Source: Shinella sp. (lineage in GTDB: Bacteria > Pseudomonadota > Alphaproteobacteria > Rhizobiales > Rhizobiaceae). From it: a stretch of 64,000 nt of DNA. The notes beneath the pieces were generated by a model. It saw only the letters and a list, made by a program, of their open reading frames with translations. It had not been told where the DNA came from and searched no databases. Location: positions 97,417 to 161,416 of the forward strand of contig QFQX01000005.1 of NCBI GenBank assembly GCA_003248775.1, in the 5' to 3' direction. This document shows, piece after piece, positions 43,417 to 52,859 of the stretch; position 1 is the stretch's first letter; the number at the start of each line of letters is the position of its first letter. The position numbers and the translations under genes were made by a program.

Positions 43417-44152
43417 GACAGCTTCCCAAACGATATCGCCGACCGAAGGGCCGGATGCGAGCCAGGGGCAGAGCCTCACCTGGAACGAGGGCGATATGCC
43501 CTATTCGACCGCCTTTGGCGATCATTTTTATTGCCAGACCGATGGCCGGCTGGAATGCGGCCACGTCTTCCTCTCCGGCAATGGACTGCCCGACCGCTGG
43601 ACGGGTTCCGACACCTTCCGCATCGGCGAACTCGGCTTCGGCACCGGCCTCAATGCCTGCGAGACATGGCGCCAGTGGAAGGAAACCCGAACGGCCGGCG
43701 CCGCCCTGCACTTCGTTTCCTTCGAGCTTTACCCGATGAAAGCCGAGGAGCTTGACCGCGCACTTTCGCGCTGGCCGGAAATCGATGCGGAACGCAAGAC
43801 GCTTGTCGCCCTGTGGCCCGCAACGCCTGAAGGCGTGATCGACATCACGCTGGACGACCAGACCCGCCTGACCGTTCTCTGTGGCGACGCCATGCAAAGC
43901 CTGACAGCAAGCCTGCTCGCCTTCGACGCGTGGTTCCTCGATGGCTTCGCCCCCTCCCGCAATCCGGCCATGTGGTCGCCGGAGCTGATGCAGGCGGTGT
44001 TCGACCACACCGTCCCCGGCGGCAGCTTTGCGACCTATGCGGCGGCAGGCTTCGTCCGCCGCAATCTTTCAGGCACGGGATTTGCGGTGGAAAGACGGAA
44101 GGGCTTCGCGGGAAAGCGCGAAATGCTGTGCGGTGTCAGGCCAGCGGAATAA
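43415..44152 (+). CDS. mnmD: tRNA mnm5U methyltransferase, MnmD/MnmC(m) domain
   Basis: The 245-residue protein matches the methyltransferase half of MnmC (DUF752), with SLTWNEGDMPYSTAFGDHFY, GELGFGTGLNACETW as the SAM-binding glycine loop, and FDAWFLDGFAPSRNPAMW. It methylates nm5U34 of certain tRNAs. The ATG at 43415 overlaps the divergent start of the FAD protein; a TTG at 43409 is less likely. It is convergent with the large kinase gene, 6 bp apart. Confidence 0.88.
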   Translation: MTASQTISPTEGPDASQGQSLTWNEGDMPYSTAFGDHFYCQTDGRLECGHVFLSGNGLPDRWTGSDTFRIGELGFGTGLNACETWRQWKETRTAGAALHFVSFELYPMKAEELDRALSRWPEIDAERKTLVALWPATPEGVIDITLDDQTRLTVLCGDAMQSLTASLLAFDAWFLDGFAPSRNPAMWSPELMQAVFDHTVPGGSFATYAAAGFVRRNLSGTGFAVERRKGFAGKREMLCGVRPAE

Positions 44153-44158
44153 CCAGGC

Positions 44159-47100
44159 TCACTCTCCGGCCTCCAGCGCACCGCGCGACTGCGACGCCAG
44201 CCACTGATTGATCTTCTGCTGCATGCTCTCGGGGCTGATAGGCTTAGACATGTAGTCGTCCATGCCCGCGGCAAGGCAGAGTTCCTGATCGAGATCCTGC
44301 GCATGCGCCGTGACGCCGATGATCGACACATGCTGCCCATCACCGAGCGCGCGCTCTTCTTCACGTATGGTTCTCGCCGCCTGATGACCGTTCAGCACCG
44401 GCATGGAAACATCCATCAGGATCAGCCGGGGAGAAAGCGAGCGCCACGCGTCCACCGCCTCGCGGCCGTTTTCTACGATCCGCCAGGTCAGGTTCGTCGC
44501 CTGCATGATCTGGCGGAAAACGATCTGGTTGACCTCATTGTCCTCGGCAATCAGCACATCGCAGGCACTTGCGACAGGTGCCTTTCGCTCTTCCTTACGT
44601 TCAGCGGTTTCGTTTGAGGGAACGGAAGGAGCCGGTGAAGAAACGCGGGCCGGAACGGGAGCCATGAACCGCCCGGCATGTGTGCGAAGCCGCGCTGCGC
44701 GAACCACGTCGATGACGGCGCTGCGCAGGAGATTGGCCCGCGCGGGCTTCATCAGATGCGCCTGAACGTTGAGCTCCTGGAAGATGCGCTCATCGCCAAG
44801 CATGTCCATCGATGTCAGGAAAATGATGGCGCTGGCATCGAAGCGACGATCCGCCCTGATAAGACGCGCAACATCGACACCGTTCATCACCGGCATCTGG
44901 TAGTCGATGATCAGTGCATCGATGACCACACCGACCTGAGCGGCCTCTTCCAGTATCGACAGCGCGGCCGGGCCGCTCTCGACGGCGAGGCAATCGAAGC
45001 CCCACATCGTCAACTGCTCCGTCAGGATCTGACGGTTGACGGCATTGTCGTCGATGACGAGCACATGGGCGTTTCTGACATTGACCGGCATGGCGTTATG
45101 CTTCTGCCGCTCGCTTGCCATGACAAAGGGTAACTGGACGGTGAACACCGATCCCTTGCCCAATTCGCTTTTCACATCGATATGGCCGCCGAACAGGCCG
45201 ACAAGGCCGGAGGTGATGGCGAGACCGAGACCTGTTCCCTCATGCCGGCGGGTTGTAGAGCTATCGACCTGCGAAAACTTCTCAAAAATCGAGGCCTGCT
45301 TTTCGGCCGGAATACCGATGCCGGTATCCTCGATCTGCACCGTCAGCAGCGTACGACCCTCGGCCAGCGCCTCGCTCGACACGGCGATCAGCACATGCCC
45401 CTTCTCGGTGAACTTGATCGCATTGCCGACGAGATTGGTGACGACCTGCCGGAAGCGCCCGGCATCGCCGATCACCATATGGCGGACAGTCGCGTCGCCG
45501 CGCACGATGAGCTCGATGTCCTTCTCCGAGGCGGAGGCGGACAGAAGCGTCGCCACGTCCTCGATCGCCTCGACCGGATCGAACGGCGTCTTGCGCAGCT
45601 GCAACTGGCCGGCGTCGATGCGGGAGAAATCGAGGATGTCGTTGATGATGGTCAGAAGCGCATTACCGGACTTGACGATGATGTCGACGAAGGTCTTCTG
45701 CCGCGTATCGAGGGCCGATTTCGAAAGAAGCTCGGCCATGCCGAGAACACCGTTCATCGGCGTACGGATCTCGTGGCTCATATTGGCGAGGAATTCGGAT
45801 TTCGCCTTGTCGGCCGCCTCGCTGCGCGCAAGCAGAGCCTTCAGCTCTTCCTCGCCCTTCTTGATCTCGGTGACGTCGGTCATGACGACCATCCAGTGAC
45901 CACGACCGCTGACGGTCGCTTCCATCTGGACCCAGGTCTTCCGGTTCGCAAGGAAGGTGGTCGAGACACCGCTCGCCGAACGCGCCGTCTCCTTCCACTC
46001 CCGGAGGATCGACATCGCATCCGGCCCGAAATCGCCCCGCTTGGCGCAATAGGCAAAGGCGGCGTGCCAGCTCTGTCCCTTCTCGACCATCACCGGGGGC
46101 AAGCCGAGTATCCGCACAAGCGCATCATTGCTTTCGATGATGACGCCGTCCTCGATGACCACCAGCCCCTGCGACATGACGCGCGTCGCGTCCTGCATGA
46201 CCTGCCCGAGCCGTTCGAGCTGCGCGCGTGCTTCGCTGATCTCCAGTTCGCGACGGCGCACCTCGGTCAGGTCCGAATAGGTGAGAAGGATCTTCTCGTC
46301 GTTGAGCCGGGTGACCGTGCTCAGTACGTATTTACCGTCGCCATAGGCAAGGTCGCGCACAACCGTACCCTTGAGCGCACGAAACTCCTCTACCCGCTGC
46401 TGGAAACCTTCCTCGAACTCCATGTCGGGCCACAGCCAGCCGCGCTGGCGGTTGAGTTCGCAGTAATAGCGGAAAGGCATGCCTTCGAAAGGAACATCCT
46501 CCGACCAGCACCAGATCTTTGCACATTTATCGTTGGCGAATTCCACGACCATGTCGCGATTGAGGATCGCAACGCCGACCGGCATGATCTGGAAGACGCT
46601 GAGCAGGTCTCCATAAAGCTTTTCGGCCCGCGCATGGGCCTCTACCAGTTCGCGCTCGCGGGCCTTGAGCAGCGAGACGTCGGTGATCGAGCCGACAATG
46701 TAGCTATGGTCATCCGGCGTCACGATGCGGTTGAGCCGGGTGATGACCGATGCCGGCCGCTCTCCCGGCAGCACGATGTCCTGCGAACGCTCGAAACTTT
46801 CCCCGGTGGCAAGCACATGTTCGTTCTCGGCACGAAGCTGTTTTCCCGAATGCGGAAACATCTCGTCCTCGCACATGCCGTGGAATTCTTCCCGAGGCTT
46901 GCCCTGCATGGTTTCATAGGCCGCATTGGCAAAAATCAGCCGACGATCGCTATCGCGGATGAAGACAGGGACCGGAAGATGCTCGATCGCCGTGCGGTAC
47001 AGGATGGTTTCCTGCTCGCGCTGGTGCAGCTGCGTGACGTCGGAATAAGTCATCAGGATCTTGCCATTGGCAAGCCGGCGGCTCCTGATAGCAAGGATGC

Positions 47101-48190
47101 GCCCGGAAGGGGTTTCCGCCTGCGAAGTGACGCTGTTTCCGTTCTCGCCGAACTGCGCAAGGCGCGCCCGGTAGATCGCCTCGACATCCATCTGGGTAGT
47201 GTCCCCATAGCGTCCGCGACCAAAATTGTATTCGAGGAATTGCCGGTAGGAATGGCCCACCGGTTGATCGGTGTCTCCAGCCTCCAGCATGTCGCAGAAA
47301 GCATCATTGACGTATTCGATCATGAAGCAGTCATCGAGGATCATGACCCCGACCGGCAACGACTTCAGCAGGCTCTCGAGATGACGGTGAAGCGCTTCAG
47401 CTTCGGCCCGCGCTTCGATGAGTTCGCGCTCGCGCATCTTGGTGGCCGTCGTGTCGGTGATCGAGCCGACGAGATAGTGCTTGCCGTTGCTGGCAGTGAT
47501 CCGGTTCTTCCGGGTGATCGACGGCAGTTCGAACCCATCGACAAAACGGAAGACCTGCTCCGTCTGCAGGACCTTTCCGCCCTGCAGCACCTGGCTGTTT
47601 TCAGCGTGGTAGGCGCCGCCCTTGTCGCCGAAGGCTTCCCACTCGTCGGTTCCGATGAGATCGTCCCGGGCGATGTTCACGATGGCCGCATAGGCCTCGT
47701 TGGCGAAGACCATCCGGTGATCGCTGTCGCGCACGAAAGTCGCCGTCGGCAGGTCTTCGAGGACCATGCGCAGTAGTTCGCTCCTGTCTGTGGTGGGCGA
47801 TACCGGCGCCGACGGCGACCGGGCCTCCACAACGCGCTTCGGCAAGCCCTCAGCCATGCCGAACAGGAAAATGCTGTCATCTTCATCGAGAAAACGCTCG
47901 ATCTTCAAGGCGGCCCTTTCGGAGCCTCCGGGGCTGAGCACCAGCGCGCGCTCGTCTTCGCCAAACACAAGTGCCCGACGCTCACGATCGTCGCGGTCGA
48001 GATATTCGGCTGGACCGAAGGCTTCCTGATCGGTTTTTCCGGTGATCGCTTGCGCGCTGACCCGCATAAAACGGGCATAGGCCTCGTTGACCGAGACATA
48101 ACGCAATTCGCTGTCCTTGACGAAGGCCGGCACATCGAGCTCGGCGATCTTCTCGCAGGCTAGTCTCAGCAAATCGCCACCCGTATTCAA
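44159..48190 (-). CDS. Large multi-PAS hybrid histidine kinase with two receiver domains
   Basis: The soluble protein of about 1343 residues has, in order, about six PAS domains. Repeated cores such as PVPVFIRDSDRRLIFANAAY, LPVGVMILDDCFMIEYVNDA and MPVGVAILNRDMVVEFANDK show this. Then come a HisKA domain with the phospho-His in FLANMSHEIRTPMNG, an ATPase domain (NLVGNAIKFTEKG, DTGIGIPAEKQ, GTGLGLAI) and two receivers with Asp in IIDYQMPVMNG and LMDVSMPVLNG. No membrane segment is visible, so it senses a cytoplasmic signal. The start is likely TTG at 48190 (AGGGG upstream), with 48307 possible. No cognate partner gene is adjacent. Confidence 0.88.
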   Translation of the reverse strand: MNTGGDLLRLACEKIAELDVPAFVKDSELRYVSVNEAYARFMRVSAQAITGKTDQEAFGPAEYLDRDDRERRALVFGEDERALVLSPGGSERAALKIERFLDEDDSIFLFGMAEGLPKRVVEARSPSAPVSPTTDRSELLRMVLEDLPTATFVRDSDHRMVFANEAYAAIVNIARDDLIGTDEWEAFGDKGGAYHAENSQVLQGGKVLQTEQVFRFVDGFELPSITRKNRITASNGKHYLVGSITDTTATKMRERELIEARAEAEALHRHLESLLKSLPVGVMILDDCFMIEYVNDAFCDMLEAGDTDQPVGHSYRQFLEYNFGRGRYGDTTQMDVEAIYRARLAQFGENGNSVTSQAETPSGRILAIRSRRLANGKILMTYSDVTQLHQREQETILYRTAIEHLPVPVFIRDSDRRLIFANAAYETMQGKPREEFHGMCEDEMFPHSGKQLRAENEHVLATGESFERSQDIVLPGERPASVITRLNRIVTPDDHSYIVGSITDVSLLKARERELVEAHARAEKLYGDLLSVFQIMPVGVAILNRDMVVEFANDKCAKIWCWSEDVPFEGMPFRYYCELNRQRGWLWPDMEFEEGFQQRVEEFRALKGTVVRDLAYGDGKYVLSTVTRLNDEKILLTYSDLTEVRRRELEISEARAQLERLGQVMQDATRVMSQGLVVIEDGVIIESNDALVRILGLPPVMVEKGQSWHAAFAYCAKRGDFGPDAMSILREWKETARSASGVSTTFLANRKTWVQMEATVSGRGHWMVVMTDVTEIKKGEEELKALLARSEAADKAKSEFLANMSHEIRTPMNGVLGMAELLSKSALDTRQKTFVDIIVKSGNALLTIINDILDFSRIDAGQLQLRKTPFDPVEAIEDVATLLSASASEKDIELIVRGDATVRHMVIGDAGRFRQVVTNLVGNAIKFTEKGHVLIAVSSEALAEGRTLLTVQIEDTGIGIPAEKQASIFEKFSQVDSSTTRRHEGTGLGLAITSGLVGLFGGHIDVKSELGKGSVFTVQLPFVMASERQKHNAMPVNVRNAHVLVIDDNAVNRQILTEQLTMWGFDCLAVESGPAALSILEEAAQVGVVIDALIIDYQMPVMNGVDVARLIRADRRFDASAIIFLTSMDMLGDERIFQELNVQAHLMKPARANLLRSAVIDVVRAARLRTHAGRFMAPVPARVSSPAPSVPSNETAERKEERKAPVASACDVLIAEDNEVNQIVFRQIMQATNLTWRIVENGREAVDAWRSLSPRLILMDVSMPVLNGHQAARTIREEERALGDGQHVSIIGVTAHAQDLDQELCLAAGMDDYMSKPISPESMQQKINQWLASQSRGALEAGE

Positions 48191-48418
48191 GAATGCACCC
48201 CTGTGACGACCATGACTTCGAATGGTAAACGCTTGGTAAGCAAAACAACCTGCGCGACACTGACACTCAAAACACCGACTCGCCCGTCCATGTCCATCCC
48301 GCTCCAATCTGACATGGTCATTGTTCCAGTTAAGCCAGTCATTCGTCGCAATTGGCTATGTCATCTTCAGGAGGAACCCGGATAGTATTCGCGTCGAGGA
48401 TGACACAATGGATAGACC

Positions 48419-50005
48419 ATGAGCGACATTACCCCCCCTGCCTTGCCCGAGACTGATACCCTCTCCGCTTCGGCCGAACGGCGGCGTCGCAGTGGTGGAC
48501 GCGGCGCTGAACGGCAGCGTCCGGCGGGCGCTCCGAAGTATCGCAACCTTGTCAACCGGCTGGCAAAAACCGAGATTGTCGACCAGCAGGCACTCGATGA
48601 CATTCACGAGGCGTCGCTGACCATTCTCGAGGAAATCGGCATGGACGTCATCCTGCCGGAAGCGCGAGAAATCATGCGCCGGGCCGGAGCCTCGGTGACT
48701 GAAGGAACGGAGCGCGTCCGCTTCGACCGCGGCCTCATCATGGACATGATCGCCTCAGCGCCGTCGCAGTTCACGCTCCACGCGCGCAACCCCGCCCGCA
48801 ATGTCGCAATCGGCGGCAACAATCTGGTCTTCGCCCAGATTGCGTCGGCTCCCTTCGTCGCCGACCGCGAGGGCGGCCGCCGCGCCGGGAACCAGGAAGA
48901 TTACCGCAAGCTCGTCAAGCTCGCCCAATGCTATGACGTCATCCACACCACCGGCGGCTATCCGGTGGAACCGGTCGACATCCACGCCTCGATCCGCCAC
49001 CTAGACTGCCTGTCGGATCTGGCCAAGCTCACCGACAAGCCGTTCCACGCCTATTCGCTCGGCCGCCAGCGCAATCTCGACGGGCTGGAAATCGCCCGCA
49101 TCGCCCGCGGCATCACCGCCGAACAGATGGAACAGGAGCCGTCGCTCTTTACCATCATCAACTCGTCGTCGCCGCTGAGACTCGACGGCCCGATGCTTCA
49201 GGGCATCATAGAGATGTCCTCCCGCAACCAGGTGGTCGTCATCACCCCGTTCACGCTTGCAGGCGCCATGGCGCCTGTGACGATTGCCGGAGCGCTCGTT
49301 CAGCAGAACGCCGAGGCCCTGTGCGGCATCGCCTTCACCCAGATGGTGCGCAAGGGCGCGCCGGTGATGTATGGCGGCTTCACCTCGAATGTCGACATGA
49401 AGACCGGTGCCCCGGCCTTCGGCACGCCGGAATACATGAAGGCCGTCGTCGCCGGCGGACAGCTCGCCCGCCGCTACGGCATTCCCTACCGCACCTCGAA
49501 CACCAACGCCTCCAACACCCTCGACGCGCAGGCGGCCTACGAATCGGCGCTGTCGCTCTGGGCGCTGACGCAGGGCGGCGGCAACTTCATCATGCATGCC
49601 GCCGGCTGGACGGAAGGCGGCCTCACCGCCTCCTTCGAAAAGTTCATCCTCGATGTAGACATGCTGCAGATGGTCGCCGAATTCCTGACGCCGCTCGATG
49701 TCAGCGCCGATGCGCTGGCCCTCGACGCCGTGCGCGACGTCGGCCCCGGCGGACACTTCTTCGGCACGGCCCATACGCTCGCCCGTTACGAGAGCGCCTT
49801 CTATTCGCCGCTCCTCTCCGACTGGCGCAACTACGAAACATGGACCGAGGCCGGCCGCCCGACCACCTACGATCACGCCAACCGCATCTACAAGGAAGCG
49901 CTTGCGCGTTACGAGCGCCCGCCGATCGATCCCGCAATCGAGGAGGAGCTGGATGCCTTCGTGGCGAAGCGCAAGGCGGAAGGCGGCGTCGCAACCGACT
50001 TCTGA
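48419..50005 (+). CDS. MttB-family methylamine/betaine methyltransferase, non-pyrrolysine
   Basis: The 528-residue protein belongs to the trimethylamine methyltransferase superfamily, with EASLTILEEIGMDVIL, FTLHARNPARNVAIGG and QAAYESALSLWALTQGGGNF. The frame contains no internal TAG, so it lacks the pyrrolysine of methanogen MttB. Such homologues (MtgB type) demethylate glycine betaine or proline betaine with a corrinoid partner. No corrinoid protein is adjacent. It is divergent from the hybrid kinase and convergent, with no spacer, to the YafY gene. The substrate is unknown. Confidence 0.83.
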   Translation: MSDITPPALPETDTLSASAERRRRSGGRGAERQRPAGAPKYRNLVNRLAKTEIVDQQALDDIHEASLTILEEIGMDVILPEAREIMRRAGASVTEGTERVRFDRGLIMDMIASAPSQFTLHARNPARNVAIGGNNLVFAQIASAPFVADREGGRRAGNQEDYRKLVKLAQCYDVIHTTGGYPVEPVDIHASIRHLDCLSDLAKLTDKPFHAYSLGRQRNLDGLEIARIARGITAEQMEQEPSLFTIINSSSPLRLDGPMLQGIIEMSSRNQVVVITPFTLAGAMAPVTIAGALVQQNAEALCGIAFTQMVRKGAPVMYGGFTSNVDMKTGAPAFGTPEYMKAVVAGGQLARRYGIPYRTSNTNASNTLDAQAAYESALSLWALTQGGGNFIMHAAGWTEGGLTASFEKFILDVDMLQMVAEFLTPLDVSADALALDAVRDVGPGGHFFGTAHTLARYESAFYSPLLSDWRNYETWTEAGRPTTYDHANRIYKEALARYERPPIDPAIEEELDAFVAKRKAEGGVATDF

Positions 50006-50689
50006 TCAGCCGGCCTGCAGCCGCTCCAGATAGACGTCATATGTCTGGTGCGGCCGAAGCTCGAACCGCTCGGCCGCCACCTTCCACTCATCCACCCGGT
50101 CGAGGCGGAAATCGCGGAAGTCGCCGCGCTTCTCGCACCATGCCGTCATCAGCCACAGTGCCCCGAAGGCGCTGAGCGCCAGCGGCCAGACGGTACGCTC
50201 GCTACGCTCTCCCGTCAGCGCATGATAGGAGATCCACACCTTGCGCCGTGCCGAAAGCGCGCCTCTGATATCTCCGAGACAAGCCGGAGGCGCAGGCTGC
50301 GCCGCCGAACGGAAGGCGTGGATCTGGGCGCCGGCAAGCCGCGCGGCATGTTCCGGCGGCAGGAGACCGACGATCTTCTCGCGCGCCTCGCGGGCAGCCT
50401 GACCGAGCCGCGGATCGCCGAGGATCTGCGCCGCCTGCAGGCCGAAGGCCAACGCCTCCAGCTGCTCGAAGGTGAAGGTCAGCGGTGGCGCGTCGAAGGC
50501 TTCCCGGAGCATGTAGCCGACGCCACGCTCCCCCTCGATCGGCGCCCCTGACGCCATCAGGTGCTGCATGTCACGATAGATCGTGCGCGGCGCCACCTCC
50601 ATCTTCACGGCGATCTCGTCGGCCGTCATGGCGCGCCCGGTGGAGCGCATCAGCTGAATGATCCGGAACAGGCGGTCGGCGGGACGCAT
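50006..50689 (-). CDS. YafY-family regulator (HTH-11 and WYL)
   Basis: The 227-residue protein has an N-terminal winged helix (RLFRIIQLMRSTGRAMTADE, VAPRTIYRDMQHLMASGAPI) and a C-terminal WYL-type ligand-sensing domain (VWISYHALTGERSERTVWPL, FRDFRLDRVDEW). WYL proteins often bind nucleic acids or small molecules and control stress or DNA-repair genes. It is divergent from a small dimeric-barrel protein gene and the AlkC-like gene, which are probably its targets. Confidence 0.87.
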   Translation of the reverse strand: MRPADRLFRIIQLMRSTGRAMTADEIAVKMEVAPRTIYRDMQHLMASGAPIEGERGVGYMLREAFDAPPLTFTFEQLEALAFGLQAAQILGDPRLGQAAREAREKIVGLLPPEHAARLAGAQIHAFRSAAQPAPPACLGDIRGALSARRKVWISYHALTGERSERTVWPLALSAFGALWLMTAWCEKRGDFRDFRLDRVDEWKVAAERFELRPHQTYDVYLERLQAG

Positions 50690-50774
50690 GATCGAGCCTC
50701 GGTGTTTGCAATGGCCATAAGGCTGTCAGTAGGCGTGTGATAGGTCAAGCGCATCGACAGACAAGGAGCATCCC

Positions 50775-51077
50775 GTGACCGATACCGCCATGACCGAAAA
50801 CACCATTTTCGAAATCGCCATCTGCACCATCACTGACGGAGAGCAGACGGAAAAGGCGCGGAAAGCCGTCCGTCATTACCCGGGCTTCATAAGCTGGCAG
50901 GCCCTTACGGCGAACGATCGGCCAGAACAGATCGCCGATATCGTGGAATGGGCAAGCCGGGAAGCCGCCGAAGCCGCTGCAGAGAAGGTGCGGACCGATC
51001 CGGCCTTCGCGCCATACATGGCGGCGATTGCCTCCGTCTCCCTGATGCAGCATTTTCACACCAGCCATAGCCTCTGA
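50775..51077 (+). CDS. Small dimeric alpha-beta barrel (ABM-like) protein
   Basis: The 100-residue protein has an antibiotic-biosynthesis-monooxygenase-like outline: an N-terminal strand (IFEIAICTITDG), helix (EQTEKARKAVRHYPGF), strand (ISWQALTAN) and ADIVEWASREAAEAAAEKV. The start is GTG at 50775 with AAGGAG 6 bases upstream. It is divergent from the YafY regulator and 5 bp ahead of the AlkC-like gene. It may remove a reactive small molecule; no activity is shown. Confidence 0.72.
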   Translation: MTDTAMTENTIFEIAICTITDGEQTEKARKAVRHYPGFISWQALTANDRPEQIADIVEWASREAAEAAAEKVRTDPAFAPYMAAIASVSLMQHFHTSHSL

Positions 51078-51082
51078 GCGCC

Positions 51083-52192
51083 ATGCCCGAACCATTGAAA
51101 AACCTGATCGGAGAGGCCGTCATCCGCGACACAGCCACGGCTCTGTCGCGCGCATGGCCGCAATTCGATCACCAGTCCTTCCTGGCGGAAATCCTGCCGG
51201 ATCTCGATAGCCTTGAACTGATGCAGCGCAGCCAGTCGGTCGCCACCGCCATGACCCGGCTGCTGCCACAGGACTTTGCAAGAAGCGCCGTCATCCTGCG
51301 GAACTGTCTTCCCGGCGACAACCGGCCCGGCCTGAGCGGCTGGGCCTTGCTGGCTTTCAACCAGTATATCAGCGCAAACGGCCTCCAGCATTTCGAAACG
51401 TCACTCGATCTCCTGAAGGCGCTGACGCCGCATTTCACCGCGGAATTCGGCATCCGCCCCTTCATTGCCGCCGACCGGCAACGCGCATTGTCGATCATCT
51501 CGGGCTGGATCAACGATCCGAACCATCATGTCCGGCGTCTCGCCAGCGAAGGCACCCGCCCCCGCCTGCCCTGGGCCATGCGATTGCCGGAACTCGTCCG
51601 CGATCCGTCGCTCCTGATGCCGATCCTGATCCCGCTCCTCGACGACCCCGAGGAATACGTTCGCCGCTCGGTGGCAAACAGCCTCAACGATATCGCCAAG
51701 GATCACCCCGATCTCGTCGCGGATTTCGTTGCGCGCCACCGGCAGGATGCCTCGCCGGAACGGTTGTGGCTGCTGCGGCATGCATCGCGGACACTGGTCA
51801 AGAAAGGACATGCCGGGGCACTCGCAAGCTTCGGCTTCGAAGCCGCGGAAGATATCGCCGCCGGTTTATCGTTGAGGCAGGCCGAGATCGGCTTTCCCGG
51901 AACTCTGGAATTCGCCGTCCGACTGTCGAACGGGTCGGGCAAGGCCCAGCGCCTGTTGATCGACTACGCGATCCATCATCGCAAGAAGGACGGCTCGCTT
52001 TCGCCGAAAGTGTTCAAGGGCACGAGCCTGACGCTCGGACCGGGTGAGGCCACAAAACTCGACCGCCGTCATGCTTTCCGTCCGATCACCACCCGCGTCT
52101 ACTATCCCGGTCTTCACCGGCTGGAACTGCTGGTGAACGGCTCTCCCCTCGCTTCGGCCGAATTTCATCTCGACATGAAGGAAGATCGCTAA
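51083..52192 (+). CDS. alkC: AlkC-like DNA alkylation repair protein
   Basis: The 369-residue protein is built of HEAT-like repeats typical of the AlkC/AlkD glycosylases (HVRRLASEGTRPRLPWAMRL, YVRRSVANSLNDIAKDHPDL). A C-terminal beta domain (LEFAVRLSNGSGKAQRLLID onward) resembles the Ig-like part of AlkC. It removes alkylated bases such as 3-methyladenine without base flipping. It starts 5 bp after the small barrel protein, so the two form an operon under the YafY regulator. Confidence 0.87.
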   Translation: MPEPLKNLIGEAVIRDTATALSRAWPQFDHQSFLAEILPDLDSLELMQRSQSVATAMTRLLPQDFARSAVILRNCLPGDNRPGLSGWALLAFNQYISANGLQHFETSLDLLKALTPHFTAEFGIRPFIAADRQRALSIISGWINDPNHHVRRLASEGTRPRLPWAMRLPELVRDPSLLMPILIPLLDDPEEYVRRSVANSLNDIAKDHPDLVADFVARHRQDASPERLWLLRHASRTLVKKGHAGALASFGFEAAEDIAAGLSLRQAEIGFPGTLEFAVRLSNGSGKAQRLLIDYAIHHRKKDGSLSPKVFKGTSLTLGPGEATKLDRRHAFRPITTRVYYPGLHRLELLVNGSPLASAEFHLDMKEDR

Positions 52193-52211
52193 ACGACTCC
52201 CGTATAACGGA

Positions 52212-52241
52212 AAACCCGGACGGCTGCCGCCGCCCGGGTTT
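52212..52241. terminator. Bidirectional hairpin between alkC and cytochrome b561 gene
   Basis: AAACCCGG (52212-52219) pairs with CCGGGTTT (52234-52241), and the loop can add a CGGC/GCCG pairing. A-rich and T-rich flanks lie on the two sides. It serves convergent genes. Confidence 0.65.
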
Positions 52242-52286
52242 CTTCCCCGGCCGTGTTCACGCGAAACCACTGCCGACCGTGAAAGC

Positions 52287-52859
52287 TCAGTCGCGGCGCT
52301 TCCAGCCTGTCACCATGGCGCGCACGAGGTTTTCCCGGTGCTCGAGGCTGGCGAGAACGACACCGGCGATATGCAGGGCGATCAGCCCGAGCGTTGCGTA
52401 GACGAGTGTCTTGTGGGCTTCCTCGACCCATTCCACGCCCCAATAGGCGTCCGTGGTCTGCATGTAGCCCGTGGTGACGATACCGGCGACCATGATGAGC
52501 AGCGCGATCACCATAGCCCCACCGGCAGGGTTATGTCCGATATAGCGCCTTGCCCGCATTCCGGCCGTATCCGCCAGAAAACGCAGCACCGTGAAGGGGC
52601 TGTAAAGGAAATTTGCGAACCGGGCATGTTCAGACCCGAAAAGGCCCCAGAGGACGCGGATGGCGACAAGACCGCCGATGATGTAGCCGGACACGATATG
52701 GGCCGATTTCCATTCATCACCCGTGAAGAAAGAAAAGGCGAAGAAGCCGACCAGCGACCAATGGAACAGCCGGACGACGGGATCCCAGACCTTGATCCGC
52801 GCCGGCCGCATATCGCGGCCGGTCACGGCGCCGGGCATTTGCTCAGCGGCTTGCGACAT
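52287..52859 (-). CDS. Cytochrome b561-family membrane protein
   Basis: The 190-residue protein has four membrane segments with paired histidines: LFHWSLVGFFAFSFF, the helix around SAHIVSGYIIGGLVAIRVLW, EAHKTLVYATLGLIALHIAG, and an intervening LLIMVAGIVTTG. It probably binds b-type haem and moves electrons across the inner membrane. Its start overlaps the stop of the PepSY gene by one base (TGATG), so the two are coupled. The ATG at 52859 is preferred over a TTG at 52862. Confidence 0.87.
   Translation of the reverse strand: MSQAAEQMPGAVTGRDMRPARIKVWDPVVRLFHWSLVGFFAFSFFTGDEWKSAHIVSGYIIGGLVAIRVLWGLFGSEHARFANFLYSPFTVLRFLADTAGMRARRYIGHNPAGGAMVIALLIMVAGIVTTGYMQTTDAYWGVEWVEEAHKTLVYATLGLIALHIAGVVLASLEHRENLVRAMVTGWKRRD

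Noticed and set aside
45182..47776. 864-codon open frame on the plus strand inside the hybrid kinase gene
   Set aside because: It is antisense to a kinase with clear PAS, HisKA and ATPase motifs; its translation is rich in His, Arg and Asp with no known domain, as expected of GC-rich shadow frames.
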